From the NCBI GenBank assembly GCA_949825045.1, contig OX463815.1:14873231-14937230 (forward strand): 64,000 nt of DNA, in the 5' to 3' direction. Positions 27,301 to 39,300 of the stretch are shown piece by piece; the stretch's first letter is position 1, and every line of letters starts with the position of its first letter. The translations under genes and the position numbers were made by a program. This DNA is from Argyresthia goedartella. Lineage: Eukaryota; Arthropoda; Insecta; Lepidoptera; Argyresthiidae. Below the pieces are notes generated by a model. That model made no database searches and was not told where the DNA came from. It saw only the letters and a list, made by a program, of their open reading frames with translations.

Positions 27301-30300
27301 GTGGAGAAATTAACTGACATAGTGTTGTTTGCTGATGATACTTCAATGGTCTTCAAAATTGAAAGACAAAAAGGAGATTTTGATGATGTTCATGGTGTAT
27401 TGTCTTTAACCTTGAATTGGTTCACAGTTATAATTTATTGTTAAACGCTGGTAAAACCAAGTGTATTAAATTCTCACTTCCAAATGTCAGGCAAGTTGAG
27501 ACCAGTTTAGTGTTAGACAACAGCACGTTAGAATTAGTAAATGATTCGAAGTTTCTTGGAATAACCATTGATAGCAAATTGCAGTGGGGACCCCACATAG
27601 ATAAATTGACTGGTAAATAAAGTTCTGCGGCTTACGCTGTTAGGAACATCAGACAAAGCACGGATGTGGCTACATCTAGGCTAGTATATTTTAGTTACTT
27701 TCATAGTGTGATGTCCTATGGTATCTTGTTGTGGGGGAAAGCAGCGGATATTCAAACTATTTTTATTTTACAGAAAAGAGCTATTCGAGCAATTTATAAT
27801 TTAAAACGAACAGACTCCTTAAGAGAGCTTTTTAAAGAAATTGACATACTAACAGTAGCTAGTCAATTTATTTTCGCAAATATAATGTATGTACGCAAGA
27901 ACCTAACAACATTTTCCAAACTTAGCGATAGCTGCATGTTAACCTAAGAAATAATCACAGACTATGTGCGCCCCGTTTTAGATTCGCGAAGGTTAGCAAT
28001 TCTTTCAAGGGTCAGTGCATTCTCTACTACAATAAGATACCTCTGGAGATTTTGAAATTGCCATTTGAGCAATTTAAAAAGCATGTTAAAGCGACTTTGT
28101 CGAAAAAGGGATATTACAATGTTCAAGATTACTTAAATGACAGGACTGTATGGGGTTAATCTGGCTCAACACAGACCTTGCTGTTATTAGTTTTGTAATT
28201 ATTTATTCCTGCTTATTAATCATAACAATTAAATTTTTCATATTTGTATTAGTTAAGCACAACCTATTTTTAAAAGAGATCTAAAAATTAATCTGTGGGA
28301 GTTTCTACGCTCTTCTTCTCCCACAGTGGTCCAATGTAGAGAAGAGGCAAAAAATGACGTTTGCTAAGTATATGTAAATATCTACAGTAATAAAGTACTT
28401 TGACTTTGACTTTGACTTTGACTTCCCCTATTCTCGAGGAGGTAATGAACGCAGATCTTGAGGGTGTAAAATGCTGGGCTTCATCCTTTGGACTCCTGCT
28501 TAACCCGAGTAAGTCCCAACTCATGATTATAGGCACAAGTTATTCTCTTAACCTGTTACACCAACAGCCTATTTGAGCTTTCACTTTCAATGGTACCACA
28601 ATCATAAATAGCGATAAAGCTAAGAACCTGGGTCTCATCTTTGATAACCATCTGTCCTGGTCATTTCATGTCAACGAGGTCAGTTGACGAGTATTTGCTA
28701 CTTTTCACTCTCTCAGGAGACTTCAGCACTTTTTTCCTCGACAGACCAAAATCATTCTCGCTCATTCTCTTCTTCTACCCCTCATCGATTGTGCTGATGT
28801 TTGCTGGCTTCGTGCTAACGAAAAATTACTGAACAAACTCGAATTACTTCAAAATCTCGGGATACAGTTTATCTTCGGCCTGTGCAAATACGACCATGTA
28901 TCACAGCACCGCAAAGAGTTGAAATGACTGCCGATCCGTCTTCGTCGGGATTCTCACATCCTCAACTTCCTCTTAAACATTTTACGGAAGCCACGCTATC
29001 TAACCTTCCTTCGAGATCGTTTTAAATTGGTTCCTTCTAGCAGGCCTCGGAGGACCCACGCAGTTTCCAAGCCCACGATCCCACAACATAAACACCGCGT
29101 CCTACGAGCACGGGTTTAGACTCCGGGCCATTCGATTATGGATTGCACTCCCTTGCACCATCAGGGACTGCTCTACTCTCAATATATTCAAAAGTCGAGT
29201 GAAGAAGCATTTCTTATCTCTTAAGAAATAGAGTATTTATTAGTATATATATAAATTTAGTATTATATTTAGTATATATTTAGTATTATATTATATAATA
29301 ATTTGATTTTATTTAAATAATTAAAAAAAAAGTAGAAGGCACTCGTATAGTTAGTTTATTGAGTTGTAATATTTATTTTTACACCCGATCTATCAGATTT
29401 GGCGCCGTTGAATTCTTATTTTTTACCCACGACGGAACGGAGATGGTATGAAGAATGGAGAAAAATGGCAACATTGGTTTTGACGTTTGTGCAAACCAAT
29501 GTTGCTATTTTTCTCAAAAACTACTAGACCGATTTTGATGCGGTTTTCAGTGATGAGTACGGGTTTGATTGATGCATGTTCTTAGATAGGTGTTACGATG
29601 ACAACTCACCAGGGGGCGCTGCGGTAAACATTTGTTTGTACAAAAATTAAACTATACGTTAGATTCTGATGCGGTTTTTATATATTTTTTTGTAATGGGT
29701 TTGTGGTTGATTAGTGAGGGTTTATAAATAGGTGTTACGGTAGGAACTCACTAGGGGGTACTGCAGTGATGTAGTTAATATTAGCTACTAAATATAAAAA
29801 AAACTCGATAGATCTTTCTTGATAAAATTACATTGAGGCCTCACTTGTGTGCCGCGTTGCCTCGTCGCGTTGTCGATTTTCCATACTTTTGACAGTGGCA
29901 TGTTTTTTATATATGGCGCTAGCTTTTTTAATTTTCCCACCAAGACCCATTTTTGTTGATACTTTGTGAAACTTGACAAATTATACATATGCAATCTAAC
30001 AAATAGCATTAACAAATCAACAAAAACAATAATAGAACTTGAAAAAAAGATAATACCTATACGAAAAACCTAAAAGTAAGAATATATGGAGAGATATCCC
30101 AACAACTTAGCCTACTACTTATTTTAATTAACCTAATAAATTAAATATTAAACTAAAATCAGAACCAATCGTGAATAAAGCTAATGATGTCATGTGGAGG
30201 GATATTCCAATTAACCTAACCTACTAACTTATTCAAATGAAAATAAACATTCAAGACATAATGCTACAACTATTACAAACACAACCAAAATTATTACAAA

Positions 30301-33300
30301 TACAACCAAATTTAACAATAATTTGGTAAAACAGAAACTATGGCACCTATTATACATGTAAATATGAAGTACAATTTAAATCATAACTATGCTTGCTGTC
30401 CAAAAAGTTTGAAATAAAAAACAAAATTAAAATTTTTGAAAAAACCCACGACGGTTAAAACGTAGTTGAAAAAGGATAAAATAATTTTGAAACTCCCGAC
30501 TCAAAGAATTTATGCTATGAACTTATTAAAAAACCAAGAAAATCCGTCGGGGGCTGCTATCTCTATTTTAAGTATAAACAAATAATCAATTTAGTATAAA
30601 CATGCCAAACTAGTGCATTTAATAGGTACTATTTATTTGTTTTTATAGTTAGGGGTCCCCCGACGCCACTACGCTTGGATAAAAATTACATTTTTGTTTT
30701 AAACCTTAAAGATAAATAGGTACCTTTATTATTTATCACGTTTTTTTCTAATTTTATGATTAATAATTTAGAATCTGTGTAATTTCAAAATTGAATTTTC
30801 TTGCTGCTATTAAATGCACTAGTTTGGCATGTTAAGTGATTATTTCTTTAAATTTAAAATAGAGATAGCAGCCCCCGACGGATTTTCTTGGTTTTTTCAA
30901 CAAGTTCATAGCATAAATTCTTTGAGTCGGGGGTTTCAAAATTATTTTACCCTTTTCAACTACGTTTTAACCGTCGTGGGTTTATTCTAAATATTTTATT
31001 TTGTTTTTTTATTGAATTATAGCTTAAGTATGATTTAGATCCAACGCTTTATTTCTAACTCCATGATGATTTAATTTCATTAGTAGCGTATTATGATCAA
31101 CACAATCAAATGCCTATGACGGATTTAAAAAAACGCCCATAGCACCCTGTGGGGCCTCCCATGCAGAGAAAATGGGATATAACGGAATCCTGCATCCGTA
31201 GTCGATTTACCCCTAGTGAAACCATACTGTTTAGCATGGAGTTATTTTGTACGGCTTAAGTGTGAGATAATATATATAATATATATACCTAGTCGGTCCA
31301 TAAGTACTGTCACAAATATTTTGCCGCATAGTAAATAATACCAAGTTTTATTTTATTTAATACTATATATGGTTTGATAGCTCATTAAATACTGATAAAT
31401 TAGAACGATTATTGGATTTAAATGCTTAAAGCCATGTTACACAAATGCTAGTTTCTTCAGAGATTTTGCACTTTTTTACCCAATCAAAAATACGGACGTG
31501 ATTCACTTTATCTTTTTCCATGACTCTTAAAACCTTTCAAACTTACGCGAGATTTTAGTCAGAACCCTCCCTGAACCCGTTACCTTCATTTTGAAGCATA
31601 AGATAACTAAGTCTGGGTAAAACTAATTTTCATATTCACATTTTACGTAGTGTACTTGTTGCCCACAAGATCATTTTGATACGTTTTTCTGAAAACGTAA
31701 AAAGTACGTAAAGTTCTCTTTGGGAGCAGTTGGAACTGAAAGCTAACAGAAAATCAAATGCTAGTTGTTAAGCATGGTCTAAAATCGAGGTTTCAGAATA
31801 AATAAAAGAAACCTTGTTGTTTATCTGGAACACTGTTTTTTTATTAAATTTGTGGTAAGTGGTATTTTTGTCAGTTGCGGCGTGTTTTGGGTTCGCGATT
31901 GTCTCAAGTTATAAGGTTTTTTGTCATATTGCGATAATCGTACAAAATGTATTGTATTGCAATTTGATTCGTATAAAATAAGCTTTTTTTCATGTATAAT
32001 ACGAATAAGAAAAAGTTTATTGCTGAGTTTTATCTATCAAAAACCTTGTGACAGAACTTAAGGACCGACTAGGTATAATAAAAATAATAAAAAATAAATA
32101 AATAAAAATATTTTACTTAGTGCTGGAAGAACAGATATTGGTCTGAAATTTAAAGCATTACCCTTGTGTCTTGACTTGAACAGATGTGTTAGTATTGTCT
32201 TTCCTGAGGTCTGGGAAAACTCTATCGTCAACATATTTATTGAATATATATGCTATAACTATAAATGAACCAATGACTTTGACTGATGTACCCTACAGCT
32301 CTTCAGTTTTTTTTTAAGTTAAGTAATCTAAACGTTTTGTCACTGTTCTGGGTATAACGAATTAAACTCAGACAACAACATAATGTTGACTTAGGACTTA
32401 TAAACATACCTAGTCCCTACCTGTTTAATACTAGCATACATCTAAGCCCCGAACTCATATTATTTTTAGGAGTTTATTTTGTGCTCGTGTCGATACCGAT
32501 GACCTAATATCGGCTTATTTGCCGTAATCTGGATATGGTAGGAGTCATCTAATGGAAAATATATGTTTCACTTATCCCCAATATCGAACATTCGAGATTT
32601 ACTCATAAAACTGTTTCCCGAATAGAGTGTCGAATGAAACACATGAGGAAGAAGTTTGTTTATGTTAGATTGAGCGTTGTTCAGCCGTTTTGGATAAAGC
32701 GTGGAATCGCGCGTTTATTCATGGTTCAAATTGAATCTGAGGGGGTAAAAGAGTTGAAACTTATACGTAATAGAATTTCAACGTTCTGCCAGACTTTGAG
32801 CAACGAACGATCTGATGCGGGAGGACATGGCACGGGCATTTTTCTATTTCATTCATTGCACAATATGCGTGATATGAAGTTGGAACTCAAGTTCGCACCC
32901 GCGACCCCGCAGGATCCTGTCTTGCCTGCAATGTATGTGTGTAATGAAGTTGCTCTATTCTATTTCTATTGACTTATGTATAACTTAATTACTCAAAATA
33001 CATACAGACAGAACGCCTGTAAACACATGTACAATGGCGAGCTTGTGTCTAATAAGAGACTTCTTCAAGCAAACCTGTAAAAATTTCTAGCCAAGCTAAT
33101 TCCAACTAGGAATTACAATCGCTTTTGAAAAAAATACCAATCACTCAATCGCATAAACAAGCAAAGATGCAATAAAAGACAGCTATTGGGAAATAACCGT
33201 GATGTGAGGTAAATTTTTCAAAAGCTATCGAAATTCCTAGTCAGAGTCACATGAGAAGGCCTCAGTTCCCAAATACCATGGATATGCCACCAGATCTCAC

Positions 33301-36300
33301 GGTCGGGAGCGCGCCGCGTGGTGCTGCAGCAGGCGACGCCGGCGATGGCGGGCCGCTTCCGCTGCGAGGTGTCGGCCGACGCGCCCACCTTCCACACGGA
33401 AATACGATCCGCGCCCTTAGAAGTCGTCGGTGAGTATTCTGTTCATGCATACACATAAAGTCACCCAGTCAGTGCCCTTTTTAAGCCTGTTATTAAATAC
33501 TCCATTGCAAGACAGGGGGCCCTGTGATTGAAAGATAGTATGTAGCCTAGCCTGAACTCTACATATTCCTAGCCAACACAAATGCCCTCCCCAATTTTTT
33601 AAAAACTAAGTGTATGTTTTCTGACCTATACGAACATAACTTAGAGATAAAAAACCGGTCAAGTGCGAGTCTAAATCGCGCACGAAGGGTTCCGTACCAC
33701 CGTTCAATGGAAGCGATGGTGTGGAGTGAATAGTTTGGATTTTACACAGCAAAATATTGTTTACAAAGTTATTGGTGCGGTTACTTTCACACTCCATGTA
33801 CGTAACCAGGTGCATCCATAAGTTTGTATGTGGTATTGAAAGAATTGTTGTAGGGGAGCCCCTTTAAATATTTCTTTTATCCTGTTTTTTAGTATTTGTT
33901 GTTATAGCGGCAACATATTTATGCTAGAGATGCTATATATAACTAGAGAGTTGAAATTTTCACAGATTATGTATTTACATAATCTGTTAAAATTTCAACT
34001 CTCTAGCTAGCTAGGTTCTTGAGATACAGCCTGGTGACAGACGGACGGACGGACGGACGGACGGACAGCGGAGTCTTAGTAATAGGGTCCAGTTTGGAAC
34101 CCTTCGGGTACGGAACCCTAAAAAGACATAAATCATACAATTTTAACCCTACCAAAACTAACCCTAAACCTCTTTGAAGTTAAGGAACAATAGGCATAGA
34201 CGAAGTAAACCTAGATTGCAAAAAAAAATACGTATCTCTTTAATAGAGGTGAAATTATAAAAATCTCTATCCTCAAAAGACATACTAGAAAAGAGTGTGC
34301 ACTGTCAGCTTATTATCTTTACGCTCTTTCGTGGTTAGGTTACGGGATAATGCTCTGATGGATGACTTGTTTATTATCCAAAGTAAATGTGTCAGAATCA
34401 TAGCTAATATACTAGACCCTAGACAGTTGCAAATCCACTTCCAAAAATATAAGATCTTGACCATCACTTTACAAGTTCGATCAATTCGCTATACAATAGC
34501 CACCTAAGCCAAGAAACACCCCGAGCTATATCAGCACTGCACAAACGGTAGACGGAAACATTACTTCATATTACCAGAACCTAAACTAGAAAATCAAAAA
34601 AAAAAAAACGTATTATATATCGATCTTAATATACAATAACCAACAAAAGGATACATAAAACGAACAAACCATTAGTATGTTCAGACTTATAGACTAAAAT
34701 TATTGTTATTAACCACATAGATAAATCCTCAACTCACTCAGTCTGTAGATTTGTAGATTTTTATTGAATTTAATTGTTTTTTTTTTTAGATACAAGCAAA
34801 CCTTGTGACACCCTTTCAGGGTCCATGTACTATACTTTATTTATATATCCACCTGTAATCTACGTGTTTATAAATAAAATGAATATGAAAATTAATACAC
34901 CTAAAAAGCCCGATTAAGTCTTTTTAGGGATTAGGTATCAATTTGTGATGATTCAAATCGGCACTCTGATTACCTAGATTTATATACTCGTACGAAGCCT
35001 CTCAATTAGCAGCCATCCGCTGTTAACGCGGCATCGTTGTGGAATCTTTAACAAACAAAAAACAGATTGCGCCAATTAAGTGTACATACGTAGGTTTTCA
35101 CACTTTGTGGTTTAATTGAGTTAGCACGGCACGCATGCACACGCAATGTGGCGACAGACAGTGGGTTGACCTGCGTCATAAGTGATCATAAGTCGAGGGT
35201 AGCAAAATTTATGAATTTCTTCATCCAGCTAATATTATAAATATGAAAGTATCGATGTTTGGATGTTTGTGTTTGTGCTTCAATCACGCTAAAACGGTTG
35301 AACGGATTTGACTGAAATTTAGCACAGGTATAGTTTATGAGCTAGATTAACATAAATAATATTTTTTGTCCGACTGCACCAGAAGGAGGGTAACGTTATC
35401 TCGGTAAATGATAGTTCTTAGGAACACGCAGATGAAATTGAGGGCATCAGCTAGACATTTATAATTATTAAATCCTTACTTGCACACAGATGAATTCCTT
35501 TACCGAGATCTGTAGTAATTCACGGGTAACTTTAGTCCATAATAAAAAGAAAACAAAATAGCGTTATTACCATGGTTAGGTTTTTGTACCCGAAGGGTGC
35601 CAAACTACCCTATAACTATGCCTCTATCCGCCTGTCTGTCTGTTCGTTCGTCTCTATCTGATGAACCGTATTAGGTAAAGAGTAAAAAATTAAAGGGGGT
35701 CCCCATATAAGAGACATGTTTCAACATTCCTGCCCCTGGAAATTACCAAATCGTCGTCATTCAAATGCAATTGATAATTTCGCATCATCTTTAAATCTTT
35801 TTGGTGACGCAATTGATTTGACAATCGGACTAGGCTCAAAACCTTGGTAGGGCATAAACTTTTTTTTTGTATTGTTTTGTGTCCTTAAGTTGTCTTATAC
35901 GGTGGTATGGCGAGTCCGACCGTATTTGATCGATTTTTAGTAATTCTATCGATAAAACCTAGAGAAACTTTGTCTACACAATAGTATAAAATAAGGGCAT
36001 AAAACAAGACATTTTATCCAAGAGAATCCATTAAGTCGGGGATAAAATGGGTTTTAAGACCGAGTTATACACTCTGCTTTTCACTTCGATCGCGAGGAAA
36101 TAAAACAGTGATAATGTAAAAACTACCTTCTGAGAATGTATTGATTTGTTTGCCGCTTCTCCAGAACATGAAATTTTCATACATTTTAATCTTAAAACGT
36201 ATGAAAATGTCATGTTCTGGATGATAGTATGCTTGGATTTAGGCGGCAATGTCTGTTCAATAACTCTTTTTGCTATTTTTCCCAGGGTAAGGCATTATTT

Positions 36301-39300
36301 TCACTTCACTTGACGACATATTAATTAACTTTCGTAAAACAACAAGTTTTGCAAATAAAACAACGAAAAAAAACTCAATGCCAAGTTTCTTTCCCGCCAC
36401 TGAATTTTTATTTTTTGCATGTCATTTACGTTGATTTTTTTGTGTTTTTGTTAGTAAGTAAATGTATTAAAATAACAAGTTTATTTAACGCAGTCAATAG
36501 TCTTCGTCGTCTCTAGTGCATAAAATGCGATTTTATGCAGCCTACATCCAGCTTAAAGTAGGACTTTTCGAGCATGAGAATTGAAAAAATTAAATTCATT
36601 GTCTATGTTGCCTTAAAATGCATGCACTATGTATAAACCGACATTAAATCTTTAATTTATAACTGGGTCAGAACAGAAGTTTGTCATTGTCCTCTATACG
36701 TATCATACTAATTAAATATAAATAAATACATATTAGAAGACAATCTTACACAACTCCAACTAGGCTCATACTAAGCTCAACAAGGTTTGTGTCATGGGTA
36801 CTAGACGACGATATATTTATTAGAGATATATACTTATGTAAATACATAGAAAACATCCAAGACTAAGTAATAAATATTCATGCTCATCACACAAATATAT
36901 GCCCTTACCGGGATTCGAACACAGGATTGTCAACTTCGTAGGCAGGATCACTATTCGCTAGACTAAACCGGTCGTAAGTCTTATGTTATATTATAAGCAA
37001 AACAAATCGTGGCTCACCTTTAGCGGATGACCTACTCGCTAGGGCGTCCAAACTTTTTTAGGATGCTAAAAAAGTTTGGATTTTTGCGTTGCGTTACATC
37101 ATTTTACAAAGTATTTTCAAAAAATATTATCTTAAAAACTATTGAATTCCGCAACCTGCAACTTTCAGGAAGATGATCAAATGACCCCAACATCATCATC
37201 TTCCTGAAAATTTCAGGTTGCGGAATTCAATAGTTTTTAAGATAATATTTTTTGAAAATACTTTGTAAAATGATGTAACGCAACGCAAATAATATGTTTA
37301 AATCTTGTCTGTGGTCAAAATACATTATCTACATTTCGTTGTACATATTTGAAAAGATGAGAATGCTCTAAAAAAAGGAGGAAATGTGGAATCGTTTTTT
37401 TATAATACCTTTTTATAAAATCGTTCATTTAACTTGCAATTTATGTTTGTTTATTTATTTTACGTCAATCAAAGTTAATTTAGTATTTTTTCGTAAAATA
37501 TCACTTTTGATAAATAAAAAAGTTGTAATTTTTGTTTAAAACGGAACGCATTTTGTTGGTTGGGCGGCCAACCAAAATGGCCGCGTTCATGACGCCATTC
37601 CGTTTTCTACTAGTTTCGTGAATGTTCTATTTTCTTGTTCTCTCGATATTTACAAGCAAAAACAACTGGCTAGAGTAGGTTATTGTAGCTACTTTTCAAT
37701 CGGGTTATAGGTTACGATAGAACGTTGAAGAAGCTAAACCGGAGCGGAGCGGAGTGTATGCAAACAAAAACGATTGGCTAGAGTAGGTTATTGTGGCTAC
37801 TTTTCAATCGGGTTATAGGTTAGGTTAGAACGTTGAAGAAGCTAAACCGGAGCGGAGCGGAGCGTATGCAAACAAAAACGATTGCCTAGAGTAGGTTATT
37901 GTGGCTACTTTTCATGTAAATTTTGATGATAGCATTATGGAGCTTTTGTGGAGGAGAAAGGTGTCGAGGCAGAAAAATGACCCTTTCGAAGAAAGCAACT
38001 AGTCATTTCCGCGCGGGGGGGGGAGTAGTAGGGGGGGGGCATCTACCCCCTTCCCCCTCCCCCCACTTAAAGATCAAGGTCAGTCTAAATTTTGTTTTAT
38101 TTTAACAACATAACCTCAAAACTTTAAATAATCATATCTCAGAAACTAAGGTATTTCCGCGGGGGGGGAGTAGTAGGGGGGGGCATCTACCCCCCTCCCC
38201 CACCCTCCACCTCCCCCCCTCAAGGTCAAGAAAAGTAGGTCAACCGCTAAAGTCCTTCCCTCCATTTTGCGTGACAGTGGGCTAGTCCATTGCCGCAGCA
38301 ATGGGACTTGAACGTTGCCACACGATGTTTTCTACCATAGTCTCAAATATTTTCCTCCTGTGTGTACGATATGCATAAATGTTAGAAGAAAAATAAATAT
38401 TATAACGTTATAAAACTCATCATCTGATTGCTGAGGAGTGTGAATGAATAAAGCCAATACTATAATTCCGCATGGCTGCGTAACACTCCAATAAAGGTCC
38501 GCCCATGGAAAAGTCACAGCCACGTGCAGAGGCTTTAATACTCGCCAAATGTTGAACAACAATTAATTTAAAATCCAGTCCACGTAGCGAACTAAACGAG
38601 TACACTCTGCTTGTTAATAAAACCGGGACGCAATTCATTATCGAAAGTTTGTTTACGAAAGCATCATTGTGTGCCGCAGTAAACGATGTTAATATAAAAT
38701 TACAATTAAAAATGTATGCAATTGTAGATTTTCTGTTATAACTTTTCACGTACGGTGAATAAATAATTGGCCTTTTCAAGCAAGAACTTAGCAGGCTTTG
38801 ACTTTTCGGATACGTTCTCGTTTACTAACCGCCTGCTATGTAGGCCAGCAGCTCTTTTGAGTTCTTATCTCTTGCATTATCTCCTACAAAGCAACTGTAC
38901 TGGAGTCTGCGATGTTTTTTTAAGCCAGGCATTTATACATCTGCACATATGGGAAGCGTGGATTACGACCTGAGGATATAAAATAGTGCTTCTTTTGCCA
39001 ATATTATACGTACAGGTTGACAAAATCTTGGATCATCAGCAAAAGATACCCGTATTGATGATGTTAAGAGAAAAATAGTATATCATTTAATTGAATGTGT
39101 GCATTTATTATTTTAAGAGTTTGCTTGATTTCTCCTTGATTCCATCATCAGGTCAGGTTCTGAAGTTGATGAAATGTTGAGAAGCTCTCCTGGTACGTCA
39201 CAATCACATCCACTTTACCATAAGCATTATGACGAGAATAAAGTCAAAGCTAAAATTTCTTGATTACTTGTAGATCTTTATTAATGTAGATTAACATAAA

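Larger units (their letters stand above)
26496..28427 (+). pseudogene. LINE B copy, sense, interrupted by a SINE and internally duplicated
   Basis: Starts with coding sequence for [15 protein letters not shown] (26525-26570), is broken by the SINE at 26596-26846, and resumes [30 protein letters not shown] and FADD. A 175-base block (26993-27167) is repeated at 27168-27342. The rest reads through [19 protein letters not shown] to a C-terminus ending in a TAA at 28157-28159. The 3' end is a run of TTTGAC repeats at about 28397-28425, as in CR1/Jockey-like elements. Several stops and a frameshift make it dead. Confidence 0.85.
23045..33293 (+). other. Beat intron 2 (10.2 kb)
   Basis: Runs from GTGAGT at 23045 to CCACCAG ending 33293; the acceptor has a weak pyrimidine tract. 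From 25 kb to 32.3 kb it is almost wall-to-wall LINE and SINE sequence, listed separately. 23050-24150 and 32300-33290 show no feature I recognise beyond short AT-rich tracts. Confidence 0.75.

Noticed and set aside
32634..32972. 112-codon open frame 320 bases before exon 3
   Set aside because: Considered as an extra exon, but it has no Ig pattern, and exon 2 already joins exon 3 in phase within one Ig domain.
33251..33456. Two open frames over Beat exon 3 in other frames
   Set aside because: The Beat frame explains the region with matching splice sites; the others are shadows of GC-rich coding DNA.
37047..37289. CRISPR-like or prokaryotic terminator reading of the hairpins and short repeats
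   Set aside because: The window is clearly eukaryotic with spliced genes; there are no repeat-spacer arrays and no cas-like genes.
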